A stretch of DNA of 64,000 nucleotides from JAJPKR01 sp050746125. GTDB taxonomy: Bacteria > Acidobacteriota > Terriglobia > Terriglobales > SCQP01. The stretch covers positions 58,168 to 122,167 of the forward strand of contig JBOGKX010000002.1 of the NCBI GenBank assembly GCA_050746125.1. The letters are read 5' to 3'. A program made the translations under genes and the position numbers. The notes under the pieces were generated by a model that did not search any database, was not told the origin of the DNA, and worked only from the letters and a program-made list of their open reading frames with translations. This document shows, piece after piece, positions 16,739 through 24,920 of this stretch; positions within the stretch are counted from its first letter, which is position 1; each line of letters begins with the position of its first letter.

Positions 16739-17134
16739 ATGGCCGATTTGGTTCAATATCGAGGCACGGGGCGGCGAAAACGGGCGGTGGCGCGAGTGAT
16801 CCTGCGTCCCGGGAGCGGCCAGACCCGCATCAATGGCCGCGCCCTGGAGCAATACTTCCCCAGCGAGACGCTGCGCATCGAGGCGCGGCATCCGCTGCAA
16901 CTGCTCGAGGTGACCGGCCAGTTCGACCTGATCGCCCGCGTCGAGGGCGGCGGGCCCACCGGGCAAAGCGGCGCGGTGCGCATGGGCATAGCCCGGGCGC
17001 TGCTGGCCTATAACGGCGAGCTGCGGCCGCGGCTGCGCGCCGCCGGCTTGCTCACCCGCGACGCACGCATGAAGGAGCGCAAGAAGTACGGACAGAAGGG
17101 GGCGCGCAAGCGCTTCCAGTTCTCCAAGCGGTAA
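16739..17134 (+). CDS. rpsI: 30S ribosomal protein S9
   Basis: A 131-residue small-subunit protein whose C-terminal tail reaches the P-site tRNA. The start QYRGTGRRKRAVARVILRPG, the middle GGGPTGQSGAVRMGIARALL and the ending GQKGARKRFQFSKR (the tRNA-contacting tail) are all typical. ATG 16739 has AAGGA 5 bases upstream. It lies 21 bp after rplM and 60 bp before rpsB, with no sign of a terminator between. Confidence 0.98.
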   Translation: MADLVQYRGTGRRKRAVARVILRPGSGQTRINGRALEQYFPSETLRIEARHPLQLLEVTGQFDLIARVEGGGPTGQSGAVRMGIARALLAYNGELRPRLRAAGLLTRDARMKERKKYGQKGARKRFQFSKR

Positions 17135-17194
17135 CGTTTCCGCAAGGAAAGAAAATCCCGCGCGGCGGGGTTGCAAACTTTTCGAGGAGGTTGA

Positions 17195-18091
17195 TTGGCC
17201 ACCATCAGCATGAAAGAGCTGCTCGAAGCGGGGGTTCACTTCGGGCACCAAACCAAGCGTTGGAACCCCAAGATGAAGCCGTACATTTTCGGCGAGCGCA
17301 ACGGCATCTACATCATCGATCTGCAAAAGACCCTCAAGCTCTTCAAAGACGCCTCGCGCTTCGTGCAGGAGCAGGCCGGGCAGGGCAAGACGGTGCTCTT
17401 CGTCGGCACCAAGCGGCAGGCGCAAGAGGCGATTGCGGAAGAGGCCACCCGCTGCCAGATGTTTTACGTCAATCAGCGCTGGCTGGGCGGGCTGCTGACG
17501 AACTGGGTCACCATCCAGAAATCGATTAAACGCTTCAAGGATCTCGAGGAGATGACCACCGACGGCCGCTACGAGCTGCTGCCCAAGAAAGAAGTCATCC
17601 ACCTCGAGCGCGAGCGCAAGCACTTGCAGCAGAACCTGGCCGGCATCAAGGACATGCCGGGCCTGCCCGACGTGGTCTTCGTAATCGACTCCAACAACGA
17701 GCAAATCGCGGTGCGCGAAGCGCGCAAGCTCGGCATTCCGGTGGTCGCGGTGGTGGACACCAACTGCGACCCGACCGAGGTCGATTACGTGATTCCCGGC
17801 AACGACGACGCCCTGCGCGCCATTCGCCTTTTCGCGTCGCGCGTCGCCGACGCCTGCGTCGAAGGCCGGCAACTGCAAGAAGCCGGCGGACAGCCGCTGC
17901 CAGAGGCGGAGACGGAAGAGGAAGCGGCCTATCCGGCCGATTATGCCGCCCAGTACGAAGCCGACCGCAAGTACGCCGGCTACGACGAGACGCGCGAAGA
18001 AGAAGAGGGCGAGGCCGCCGCGCCCGAACCCAAGGGTCCGGAAGCGGCGCCCGACGCCGCCCCGCAAGCCGACACCGGCCAAGGCGTATAG
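17195..18091 (+). CDS. rpsB: 30S ribosomal protein S2 with acidic C-terminal extension
   Basis: A 298-residue protein; the common bacterial length is ~230-260. The S2 core is complete: MKELLEAGVHFGHQTKRWNP, LFVGTKRQAQEAIAEEATR, QRWLGGLLTNW, DTNCDPTEVDYVIPGNDDA. The start is TTG 17195, which gives the standard MATISMKELL N-terminus, with GAGGAGG 4 bases upstream. Residues ~245-298 form an Ala/Glu/Pro-rich, acidic tail with Tyr-rich repeats (YPADYAAQYEADRKYAGYD). Similar tails occur in other Acidobacteriota as far as I recall. It is followed by tsf after 62 bp, the classical rpsB-tsf pair. Confidence 0.97.
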   Translation: MATISMKELLEAGVHFGHQTKRWNPKMKPYIFGERNGIYIIDLQKTLKLFKDASRFVQEQAGQGKTVLFVGTKRQAQEAIAEEATRCQMFYVNQRWLGGLLTNWVTIQKSIKRFKDLEEMTTDGRYELLPKKEVIHLERERKHLQQNLAGIKDMPGLPDVVFVIDSNNEQIAVREARKLGIPVVAVVDTNCDPTEVDYVIPGNDDALRAIRLFASRVADACVEGRQLQEAGGQPLPEAETEEEAAYPADYAAQYEADRKYAGYDETREEEEGEAAAPEPKGPEAAPDAAPQADTGQGV

Positions 18092-18153
18092 GAAAATCGG
18101 ATCGGCGCCGCCAACCGGCCGCGGGGAGAGTTCCGCCGCCCGCCAGAACCACC

Positions 18154-18759
18154 ATGGAAATCAACGCCGCACTCGTGAAACAACTCCGGGACCGCACCGG
18201 AGCGCCGCTGATGAACTGCAAGCAGGCGCTGGCCGAAAGCAACGGCGACCTGTCGCAAGCCGAGGTTTACTTGCGCAAGAAAGGCGTCGCCGCCGCCGCC
18301 AAAAAGGCCGGGCGGTCCGCCTCGGAGGGCTCGATCGGCGCCTACATCCACGCCGGCGGCAAAATTGGAGTGCTGGTCGAGGTGGCCTGCGAGACGGATT
18401 TCGTGGCCCGCACGCCGGAGTTCCAGGCGCTGGTGCACGACGTGGCGATGCACGTCGCAGCCGCCGCGCCGCGCTTCCTGACCCGCGAGCACGTGCCCAC
18501 GGAAGTGCTGGAACAGGAGCGGGACATCTATCGCGCCCAGGCCAGCAGCAGCGGCAAGCCGGCCGGCGTGCTGGACAAGATCGTGGAGGGCAAGCTGGCC
18601 AAGTTTTACGAGGAAACTTGCCTGCTCGACCAGCGCTTCATCAAGGACGACAAGCAGTCGATCGGAGAACTCGTGGCCGGCAAAATCGCCCAGTTCGGCG
18701 AAAACGTCGCCATCCGGCGCTTCGTCCGTTATAAAGTCGGCGAAGAAGGCGTCAGCTAG
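18154..18759 (+). CDS. tsf: Elongation factor Ts
   Basis: A 201-residue nucleotide exchange factor for EF-Tu. The UBA-like N-terminal domain (LVKQLRDRTGAPLMNCKQAL, then AEVYLRKKGVAAAAKKAGR) and the core with the VEVACETDFVARTPEF signature are intact. The length matches the short EF-Ts form (~200 residues, one core half-domain) as in Thermus, rather than the ~280-residue E. coli form. The start is ATG 18154. pyrH begins 5 bases after its stop, so the two are likely coupled. Confidence 0.97.
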   Translation: MEINAALVKQLRDRTGAPLMNCKQALAESNGDLSQAEVYLRKKGVAAAAKKAGRSASEGSIGAYIHAGGKIGVLVEVACETDFVARTPEFQALVHDVAMHVAAAAPRFLTREHVPTEVLEQERDIYRAQASSSGKPAGVLDKIVEGKLAKFYEETCLLDQRFIKDDKQSIGELVAGKIAQFGENVAIRRFVRYKVGEEGVS

Positions 18760-18764
18760 CTCCC

Positions 18765-19514
18765 ATGCCGCAACCCACCCCGGCTTTCAAGCGCGTGCTG
18801 CTGAAGCTATCCGGCGAGGCCTTGGCCGGCGGCAACGCCTTCGGCATCGATCCGGCGCGGCTGGGCGAGATCGCCGACGAGATCGTATCGGTTTGCGCGC
18901 TGGGCGTGGAGGTGGCGCTGGTGCTGGGGGGCGGCAATTTCTTTCGCGGCGTGGCGCTGCAAGCCAAGGAGATGGACCGCGTCGCCGCCGATCACATGGG
19001 CATGCTGGCCACGGTCATCAATGGGCTGGCCATGCAAGACGCCCTCGAAAGCCGCGGCGTCACCACGCGCGTGATGAGCGCGATCCAAATGCATCAGGTG
19101 GCCGAGCCCTTCATCCGCCGCCGCGCCATCCGACACCTGGAGAAGCGGCGCATCGTCATTTTCGTGGGCGGCACCGGCAATCCGTACTTTTCGACCGACA
19201 CGGCCGCCGCGCTGCGCGCCATGGAGGTGAAGGCCGAGGTGATCCTCAAGGGCACCAAGGTGGATGGCATCTACGACGCCGATCCGGCGCTGGTGCCGGG
19301 GGCGCGGCGCTTCGAGACCATCGGCTATCACGAGTTCATCGAGCGCAACTTGCGGGTCATGGACATTTCCGCCATCTCGCTGTGCCAAGACAACCAACTG
19401 CCGGTGATCGTCTTCAACTTGCGCCAGCCCGGGAACGTGCGCCGGGTGGTGCTGGGCGAGCGGATCGGGTCGCGCATCGCCGCCATCCCCCAGCCCGCCG
19501 CCGGGCGCGGCTGA
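18765..19514 (+). CDS. pyrH: UMP kinase
   Basis: A 249-residue amino-acid-kinase-fold enzyme that phosphorylates UMP to UDP with ATP. Motifs: RVLLKLSGEALAGG at the N-terminus, VLGGGNFFRG, DHMGMLATVINGLAMQDALE (UMP and dimer contacts), FVGGTGNPYFSTDTAAALRA and DGIYDADP. The start is ATG 18765, 5 bp after tsf. The order rpsB-tsf-pyrH-frr is one of the most conserved bacterial gene strings and confirms each member. Confidence 0.98.
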   Translation: MPQPTPAFKRVLLKLSGEALAGGNAFGIDPARLGEIADEIVSVCALGVEVALVLGGGNFFRGVALQAKEMDRVAADHMGMLATVINGLAMQDALESRGVTTRVMSAIQMHQVAEPFIRRRAIRHLEKRRIVIFVGGTGNPYFSTDTAAALRAMEVKAEVILKGTKVDGIYDADPALVPGARRFETIGYHEFIERNLRVMDISAISLCQDNQLPVIVFNLRQPGNVRRVVLGERIGSRIAAIPQPAAGRG

Positions 19515-19534
19515 ATAGGCCGGGCGCCGCCCGG

Positions 19535-19540
19535 TATAAT
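19535..19540 (+). promoter_or_regulatory. Possible internal promoter -10 for frr
   Basis: A perfect TATAAT lies 21 bases after the pyrH stop and 44 bases before the frr start. It is immediately preceded by a CGGGCG-C-CGCCCG hairpin, and no good -35 is present at 17 bp. It may allow frr expression apart from the upstream operon. Confidence 0.4.
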
Positions 19541-19584
19541 CCATTTTTGGCGGACAGATCGTCCGCCGCCGAGGACCTTCCGCC

Positions 19585-20169
19585 ATGGCCGTCGCCTCCG
19601 CTTCCGTTCCCGCTCTTCGCGACGTATTCCAAACCCTGCGCAACCGCATGGACAAAGCCGTCGGAGACTTCCGCGACTCGCTGGCCTCGATCCGCACCGG
19701 CCGGGCTTCGGTTCGGCTGCTGGACGGCGTACGGGTCGAATACTACGGCACGGAGATGCCGTTGAACCAATTGGCCACGGTGCACGCCCCCGACCCGCAG
19801 CTGTTGACCGTGCAGCCCTACGACGTAAGCGCGCTGGCCAACATCGAAAAGGCGGTGCGCGCCGCCGACCTGGGCCTCAACCCGGCCAACGACGGCAAGC
19901 TGATCCGCATTCCCGTGCCGCCGCTGACCGAGGAGCGGCGCAAGGAGCTGGTCAAGCACCTGCACAAGGTGCTCGAGGATCATCGCACGGCGGTGCGCAA
20001 TATCCGCCGCGACGGCAACGACGGGGTGAAGAAGCTCAAGGGCGAAAAGAAGATTAGCGAGGACGAAGAGCGCCGCGCGCACGAGGACATCCAGAAGCTC
20101 ACCGACGACGAGTTGAAGCGGCTGGAGGACGCCGCCGCCGGGAAAGAAAAAGAAGTCATGACGATCTAG
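19585..20169 (+). CDS. frr: Ribosome recycling factor
   Basis: A 194-residue protein that splits post-termination ribosomes together with EF-G. Hallmarks are FRDSLASIRTGRASVRLLDG, YYGTEMPLNQLATV, TVQPYDVSALANIEKAVRAAD, NDGKLIRIPVPPLTEERRKE and VRNIRRDGNDGVKK. ATG 19585 is used; MDKAVGDF-type shorter starts would remove part of helix 1. Last gene of the housekeeping cluster, with a cupin gene 69 bp further on. Confidence 0.97.
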   Translation: MAVASASVPALRDVFQTLRNRMDKAVGDFRDSLASIRTGRASVRLLDGVRVEYYGTEMPLNQLATVHAPDPQLLTVQPYDVSALANIEKAVRAADLGLNPANDGKLIRIPVPPLTEERRKELVKHLHKVLEDHRTAVRNIRRDGNDGVKKLKGEKKISEDEERRAHEDIQKLTDDELKRLEDAAAGKEKEVMTI

Positions 20170-20238
20170 GCGGCGGCGGAAGCTGCCGCGAGCCCGCGCC
20201 GCGGGAACGACTGGGCCATTTGGGCTAGACTTCCGCCT

Positions 20239-20676
20239 ATGCCCTGCTCCCGTCGTGACTCGCTCGTGGCGCTCGCCAGCGCCCTGATCTCCACGCCTTT
20301 CGCGGCCTCCGCCGCGCCGCCGACCGCGCCGCTGCCTTCGCGGGTCTATTCCTTTGCCGACTTGCCGGTGCACGGGCGGCCGGAAGCGCGCTCACGGCCG
20401 GTGCTGGCCGGGAGAACGCATACCGGCTTTTCCATCGAACTGCACGAGACCGCGCTGGCCCCGGGCGCGCGTCCGCACCCGCCGCACCACCATGCGCACG
20501 AAGAGGTGTTTCTCATGCGCCAAGGGCAGTTGGAAGTGACGATCGCCGGCCGCAGCGCCACGATCGGCCCCGGCGGCGTCGCCTATATCGCCTCCAACCA
20601 GGAGCATGGCGTGCGCAACGCGGGTCCTGAAACGGCGCAGTATTTCGTGATGGCGCTCGGCACCGACCGCGGCTAG
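20239..20676 (+). CDS. Exported cupin-domain protein
   Basis: A 145-residue single-domain cupin. The N-terminus has a twin Arg (SRRDSLVALASAL) and a hydrophobic run ending AASA, so export by Tat or Sec is likely. Cupin motif 1 is PHPPHHHAHEEVFLMRQG (His and Glu metal ligands) and motif 2 is IGPGGVAYIASNQEHGVRN. Such stand-alone cupins bind a divalent metal; the substrate cannot be read. The start is ATG 20239. Its 3' end overlaps the leftward PIN gene by 4 bases. Confidence 0.85.
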   Translation: MPCSRRDSLVALASALISTPFAASAAPPTAPLPSRVYSFADLPVHGRPEARSRPVLAGRTHTGFSIELHETALAPGARPHPPHHHAHEEVFLMRQGQLEVTIAGRSATIGPGGVAYIASNQEHGVRNAGPETAQYFVMALGTDRG

Positions 20677-21131
20677 GCCGCGCCGGCCGGCGCCGCTGGA
20701 TCGAGCGTCTCCAGCCCCTCATCGCGCGCGGCGCGCAGGAGTCGCTTGTCGCTGCACACGAAAATTGGCAAGCCCTCGGGGGCTTTCAGCACGATGCAGC
20801 TGGCAAGATGGATGGCGTCTGCCGCGCGCAGCGGCCGGCGAATCACCAACAGACTGGCGATCTCCACAACATCGCTCCCCATCGGTTGAACCTGGAACGC
20901 CTGATCCAAATCGCGATCGAGGGCGTCGATGATCTCGGCCGCCGCAGCGGATGGAATGGAGCCCGCGCGGCTCAACGCCTGGAACGCCGCTCGCGCCTCG
21001 ACCCGCGCCAGCGCCGACGCGAAAACCGGCGTAGTCTGCCATCCTCGCGCCAGCCGGGCTGCGGCGTCGCTGCCGGGCTCCCGTAGATACAGCTTGACCA
21101 GCGCGCTGGTATCGAAGAAATATCCGGTCAC
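20673..21131 (-). CDS. VapC-like PIN-domain ribonuclease
   Basis: A 152-residue PIN toxin-type nuclease. The four acidic positions are in place: Asp7 in FFDTSALVKLYLREPGS, Glu in ALARVEARAAF, Asp in LRAADAIHLAS and Asp in VCSDKRLLRAA. VapC toxins cleave tRNA or rRNA under Mg2+ and are held by an adjacent antitoxin. The start is GTG 21131, separated from the stop of the upstream gene by a single CTC codon in the same frame, so translation is probably coupled. The upstream partner is not a standard VapB; see that entry. Confidence 0.88.
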   Translation of the reverse strand: MTGYFFDTSALVKLYLREPGSDAAARLARGWQTTPVFASALARVEARAAFQALSRAGSIPSAAAAEIIDALDRDLDQAFQVQPMGSDVVEIASLLVIRRPLRAADAIHLASCIVLKAPEGLPIFVCSDKRLLRAARDEGLETLDPAAPAGAA

Positions 21132-21134
21132 GAG

Positions 21135-21782
21135 CTAGCGCCGGTCCCGAATGACGATCTCGGACGCGCTGACCGGCCCCAAATCAAGGGGCTCAAAGCG
21201 AGGCCGCGGCCGCTCTTTCGCTTCCGGATTAGGCGCCGACAGAATAGAAATCACGCGCGCGTTGGAGCGGTCCAGCCTCACCGCCGTGGTCGGAAACTCA
21301 GGATTGTGCGGGTTGGGGACCTTGCTGGTGCGGATGAGCCCGGATTCGATCGCTCGGCTCAAGCACGGGCCAGCTTGATCGCGCGCCAGCCCTGCGGCCG
21401 GCAAGGTTTGGTCGCGGAAGTTCTTGATCGCGACGAATGTCCGACCGGGCGCCCGCTCGGCCGCGTCCAGGATCCGGATTACGAGCGCCAAGGATCGATC
21501 TTCGGTCCCGGCCCCGCAGGCTGCAGCAGCGGGCGGAGGCTGGTCCTGCCGACTCGCGAGTTGGGCGGGCTCGGCGACAGGCAGATGCGCGAACTCAATG
21601 CGAATGTAATCGCCTAATTGCGGCTGGAAGTGTTCCGCGCTCGCATCGTCGCGAATCGATTTCCGCACATTGATGCGGCTTTTTGAGTACCGGAGGTCCG
21701 CCTTGGGCCTAACGCCGGGAGGGATTACAGGCAGCCCAGCCAAACGACGCTCAATTTCACGCTCCAAGTCTTTAATAGTCAT
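21135..21782 (-). CDS. Unrecognised 215-residue protein upstream of a PIN toxin gene (candidate antitoxin)
   Basis: It occupies the antitoxin position but, at 215 residues, is far larger than VapB/Phd types (70-90). Residues 1-30 form a charged helix (MTIKDLEREIERRLAGLPVI), residues ~60-85 a polar linker, and residues ~95-180 a compact domain (SLALVIRILDAAERAPGRTF, CLSRAIESGLIRTSKV) that could be a winged helix. The Pro/Arg-rich tail includes PEAKERPRPRFEPLDLG. No known family recognised. It has its own sigma-70 promoter and an AT-rich leader in an otherwise GC-rich region. ATG 21782 follows TTAGGAAAATAGA. Confidence 0.75.
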   Translation of the reverse strand: MTIKDLEREIERRLAGLPVIPPGVRPKADLRYSKSRINVRKSIRDDASAEHFQPQLGDYIRIEFAHLPVAEPAQLASRQDQPPPAAAACGAGTEDRSLALVIRILDAAERAPGRTFVAIKNFRDQTLPAAGLARDQAGPCLSRAIESGLIRTSKVPNPHNPEFPTTAVRLDRSNARVISILSAPNPEAKERPRPRFEPLDLGPVSASEIVIRDRR

Positions 21783-21822
21783 TCTATTTTCCTAATATAA
21801 TTTTTATCTATATATAACTCAG

Positions 21823-21851
21823 AAGATAGACGAAAGCCGCGACGCTGTCAA
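21823..21851 (-). promoter_or_regulatory. Sigma-70 promoter of the PIN operon with AT-rich leader
   Basis: Minus strand: TTGACA (21846-21851), 17-bp spacer, TATCTT (21823-21828). The 40 bases between -10 and the ATG are almost pure A/T (TTATATATAGATAAAAATTA type) with an imperfect inverted ATATAA/TTATAT pair, a plausible binding site for an autoregulating partner protein. Confidence 0.7.
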
Positions 21852-21861
21852 GCCGCGGCGC

Positions 21862-21965
21862 GGCCCAGTTTTCACGCCGCCTCCTGCGGCGGCCGCGGCC
21901 CGGCTGCATTGGTGGCGGAATTTCCCGACGGAAATTCCTTGCCCGGCCAGGGAGGCCGCTTCGCT
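21862..21965 (+). repeat. Element A copy, H3 degenerate
   Basis: H2 is perfect at 21917-21938 (loop CGAC). Upstream GCGGCCGCGGCCCGGCTGCATTG corresponds to the spacer of other copies. The H3 region has diverged. The element ends about 5 bases from the tkt stop codon. Confidence 0.75.
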
Positions 21966-21969
21966 ACGC

Positions 21970-23835
21970 TTAGCGGGCGCGGGCGGGGGCGAGGGCGTGC
22001 ACGCGCTCGACGATGGCGGCGGCATCGATCTTGTAGGCGTGCAGCAACTGCTCGGCGGTGCCGCTATGCGGGATTTGCTGGATGCCGAGGCGGATGACGC
22101 GCGCGCCTTCGGGACCGAGCGCTTCGGCCACGGCGTCGCCCAAACCGCCGGCCAGGTAATGGTCCTCGACGGTGATCACCAGATTGTTGGTGGCGCGGGA
22201 GGCGGCGCGCAGCGTGTTGCCGTCCACTGGGCGCACGCTGAAGAGATCGATCACGCGGATCGTCAGACCTTCTTTTTTGAGCTGGTCGTAGGCGGCGAGC
22301 GCTTCGGCCAGCGTCACCCCGGCGGTCACCACGGTAGCAACGTCGTCGGCGCTCTGCCGCAGCACTTTGGCCTGGCCGGCGGCGAAGGTCTCGTCGGCGC
22401 CATAGATCAGCGGGCTCTTGGGGCGCCCGGTGCGAATGTAGGCGAGGCCCTGGTGCCGGGCCGCCAGTTCCACCGCGCGCCAGGTGGAGACGGCATCGCT
22501 CGGATACAGCACCAGCGATTCGGGCGTGGCGCGGAACAGCGCCAGGTCCTCGAGCCCCATCTGCGACGAGCCGTCCTCGCCGATCGAGACGCCGGCATGC
22601 GTGCCGACGACCTTGACATTCGAGCGCGCCAGCGCCGCCAGGCGGATGAAATCGGCGGCGCGGGTCAAGAAGCAGGCAAAGGTGGCGAGAAAGGGAATCT
22701 TGCCGGACGCGGCCAGGCCCATGGCCATGCCGACCATGTTCTGCTCGGCGATATAGCTCTCGAAAAAGCGATTCGTGGCGACTTGCTCAAAGTCCTCGGT
22801 GAAGGTGGAGTTCTTGACGTCGCCGTCGAGCGCCACCACGCGGCTATCCAGCCGACCGAGCGCGGCCAGCGCCTGGCCGAAGGCCTCGCGGGTGGCGATC
22901 GGTTTATCGAAGGCCGGCCGCGGCAGGGACAACGCGGCATTAGCGGCGGGCGGCGGCGCGCCCGCCGGACCGGCGGGCATGGGCTTGGCGCCATTGGCCA
23001 CGAATTGCGCTTGCAATTCCTTGATGGCGGCATCGGTCTCGGCGCCCTTCTTGAGCGCCTTGCCGTGCCAGCCTTCTTTGTCCTCGAGAAACGACACGCC
23101 ACGCCCCTTCAGCGTGCGCGCCAGGATCACGGTGGGCTGGCCTTGGGCGGCGCGAGCGGCCTCGAAGGCGTCGAGCAACTGGCCGAGATCGTGCCCATCC
23201 ACCATCAGCGTGTTCCAGCCGAAGGCGGCCCAGCGGCGCTGATGCTCCTCCATGCGGTGCTGCAGCATGGTGGGTTGGCTCTGACCCAGGCGGTTCACGT
23301 CCACGATGGCGCAAAGGTTGTCCACGCCGTCGTGGCTGGCCACTTGCGCCGATTCCCACACCGAGCCTTCGGCAGTTTCGCCGTCGCCCATCAGCACGTA
23401 GGTGCGATAGGGACGCTCCTCGATGCGCGCCGCAAGCGCCATGCCCAGGCCCACCGCCAGCCCCTGGCCCAGAGCGCCGGTGGGAACGGCGACGAAGGGC
23501 AGGATGGGGGTGGGATGGCCCTCGAGATCGGAGTCGAAGCGGCGCAGGGTGAGGAGATGCTCACGGGGAATGAAGCCTAGCTCCGCCCAGGCGGCGTAGA
23601 GCACGGGCGCGGCATGCCCTTTCGAGAGCACGAATTTGTCGTTCTCGGGCGCGGCCGGGCGGCGCGGATCGAAGCGCATCACGGCAAAGAACAGCGCCGC
23701 CATGATCTCGGCCGCCGACATGGAGCTGGTGGGGTGGCCGCTACCGGCCGCGGTGGTGGACTGGATCGAGTCGATGCGCAACTGGGTGGCGATATTCCGC
23801 AGACCGGCGATGAGCGATTGGCGATCGGTGGGCAC
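21970..23835 (-). CDS. tkt: Transketolase, full-length single-chain form
   Basis: A 621-residue thiamine-diphosphate enzyme that moves two-carbon units between sugar phosphates in the pentose phosphate pathway. Landmarks: TTAAGSGHPTSSMSAAEIMA, FVLSKGHAAPVLYAAW, the ThDP motif MGDGETAEGSVWESAQVA ending near VDVNRLGQS, and the second-domain SYIAEQNMVGMAMGLAASG. The length and the 'GHPTSS' form fit the shorter transketolase class common in Acidobacteriota and animals rather than the ~665-residue E. coli form. A Pro/Ala-rich linker (~residues 295-310) joins the PP and Pyr domains. The start is ATG 23835. ispH lies 24 bases upstream on the same strand, so they may form one operon. Confidence 0.95.
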   Translation of the reverse strand: MPTDRQSLIAGLRNIATQLRIDSIQSTTAAGSGHPTSSMSAAEIMAALFFAVMRFDPRRPAAPENDKFVLSKGHAAPVLYAAWAELGFIPREHLLTLRRFDSDLEGHPTPILPFVAVPTGALGQGLAVGLGMALAARIEERPYRTYVLMGDGETAEGSVWESAQVASHDGVDNLCAIVDVNRLGQSQPTMLQHRMEEHQRRWAAFGWNTLMVDGHDLGQLLDAFEAARAAQGQPTVILARTLKGRGVSFLEDKEGWHGKALKKGAETDAAIKELQAQFVANGAKPMPAGPAGAPPPAANAALSLPRPAFDKPIATREAFGQALAALGRLDSRVVALDGDVKNSTFTEDFEQVATNRFFESYIAEQNMVGMAMGLAASGKIPFLATFACFLTRAADFIRLAALARSNVKVVGTHAGVSIGEDGSSQMGLEDLALFRATPESLVLYPSDAVSTWRAVELAARHQGLAYIRTGRPKSPLIYGADETFAAGQAKVLRQSADDVATVVTAGVTLAEALAAYDQLKKEGLTIRVIDLFSVRPVDGNTLRAASRATNNLVITVEDHYLAGGLGDAVAEALGPEGARVIRLGIQQIPHSGTAEQLLHAYKIDAAAIVERVHALAPARAR

Positions 23836-23859
23836 GAGCGTTCTCCCTGTAATTGGCGG

Positions 23860-24813
23860 CTAGCGCGGGGCGGCGGCCACGGCGGCGGGCAAGCTGAAGC
23901 GGACGTTTTCGACGATCTCGCCCACCTCTTCGACGCGCGCGAAGGCGAAGCGCTCGCGCAGCACCGCCACCACTTGCTGCACCAGGCTCTCGGGCGCGGA
24001 GGCGCCGGCGGTCAGGCCCAAGACGGCGACGCCCTCGAGCCACGCGGCGCGAATCTCCTCGACGCTGTCGATGCGGTAAGCGGGCGCGCCGGCATTGGCG
24101 GCCACCTCGACCAGGCGCAGCGAATTCGAACTGTTCTCCGAACCGACCACGAAAACCGCGTCCACGCGCGGGGCGATGGCCTTGAGCGCGGTCTGGCGAT
24201 TTTGCGTGGCGTAGCAAATATCCTGAGCCTTGGGCCCGACCATGGCGGGAAAGCGCGCCCGCAGGCGGGCGATGATCTCCGCCGCCTCGTCCAAGCTGAG
24301 CGTGGTCTGGGTCAGATAAGCAACGCGATCGGGATGCTCGACCGCCACGGTCTCCGCCTGCTCCGGCGTCTCGACCACGGGCGTGCCCGCGGGCACCTCG
24401 CCCAGCAGGCCGACGATCTCGTCGTGCTCGCGATGACCGATGATCACCAGGCTGAAGCCGCGCTGGATGTAGTCGCGGGCCTCGGCGTGCACTTTGCTCA
24501 CTAGCGGACAGGTGGCGTCGATCACCCGCAGGGAGCGCGCCCGCGCCGCCTCCCAAGCTTGCGGCGCCACGCCATGGGCGCTGAAGAACACGCGCGCCCC
24601 CTCGGGCGCCTCTTGCAAGCGGCGGATGAAGACCGCGCCGCGCTCTTCCAGGCCGCGGATCACGGTGCGGTTGTGGACGATTTCGTTGAAGACGTAGATG
24701 GGCGGTCCGAACCGGTCCAGCGCCTGCTCGACCGCCTCCACCGCCCGCACCACGCCGGCGCAGAAGCCGCGCGGCTTGAGGATCAGGACGGTTTTGACGG
24801 GAGCGGCAGGCAT
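23860..24813 (-). CDS. ispH: 4-hydroxy-3-methylbut-2-enyl diphosphate reductase
   Basis: A 317-residue [4Fe-4S] enzyme for the last step of the MEP isoprenoid pathway, producing IPP and DMAPP. The three cluster Cys are Cys18 (PRGFCAGV), Cys102 (DATCPLV) and Cys200 (DICYATQNRQ). Substrate-binding HNRTV, SAHGV, TQTTLS and SENSSNS motifs are all present. The start is ATG 24813. Immediately upstream lies a strong hairpin that ends the receptor gene, and tkt follows 24 bp downstream, linking the supply of sugar-phosphate precursors and isoprenoids at least by position. Confidence 0.97.
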   Translation of the reverse strand: MPAAPVKTVLILKPRGFCAGVVRAVEAVEQALDRFGPPIYVFNEIVHNRTVIRGLEERGAVFIRRLQEAPEGARVFFSAHGVAPQAWEAARARSLRVIDATCPLVSKVHAEARDYIQRGFSLVIIGHREHDEIVGLLGEVPAGTPVVETPEQAETVAVEHPDRVAYLTQTTLSLDEAAEIIARLRARFPAMVGPKAQDICYATQNRQTALKAIAPRVDAVFVVGSENSSNSLRLVEVAANAGAPAYRIDSVEEIRAAWLEGVAVLGLTAGASAPESLVQQVVAVLRERFAFARVEEVGEIVENVRFSLPAAVAAAPR

Positions 24814-24870
24814 TGCGGGAGAGCGGCAAAACGAACCGCTACCATTTTACCGAATCCCGCCGCGCGGCAA

Positions 24871-24902
24871 CGCGGAAACGCCCAGCTCCGGGCGTTTCCG
24901 CG
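24871..24902 (-). terminator. Terminator-like hairpin after the receptor gene
   Basis: A perfect 13-bp stem CGCGGAAACGCCC/GGGCGTTTCCGCG has a 6-base loop. It sits 18 bases past the receptor stop and 57 bases before ispH. The T-rich tract is missing, so termination may need Rho or the hairpin may act as a 3' stabiliser. Confidence 0.65.
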
Positions 24903-24920
24903 TGTTCGGAGGAGCCGTGG

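Noticed and set aside
15482..18082. An 866-codon leftward open frame opposite rplM, rpsI and rpsB
   Set aside because: It is antisense to certain ribosomal protein genes and shows no family motif.
21997..23580. A 527-codon rightward frame opposite transketolase
   Set aside because: Transketolase motifs on the other strand are unambiguous.
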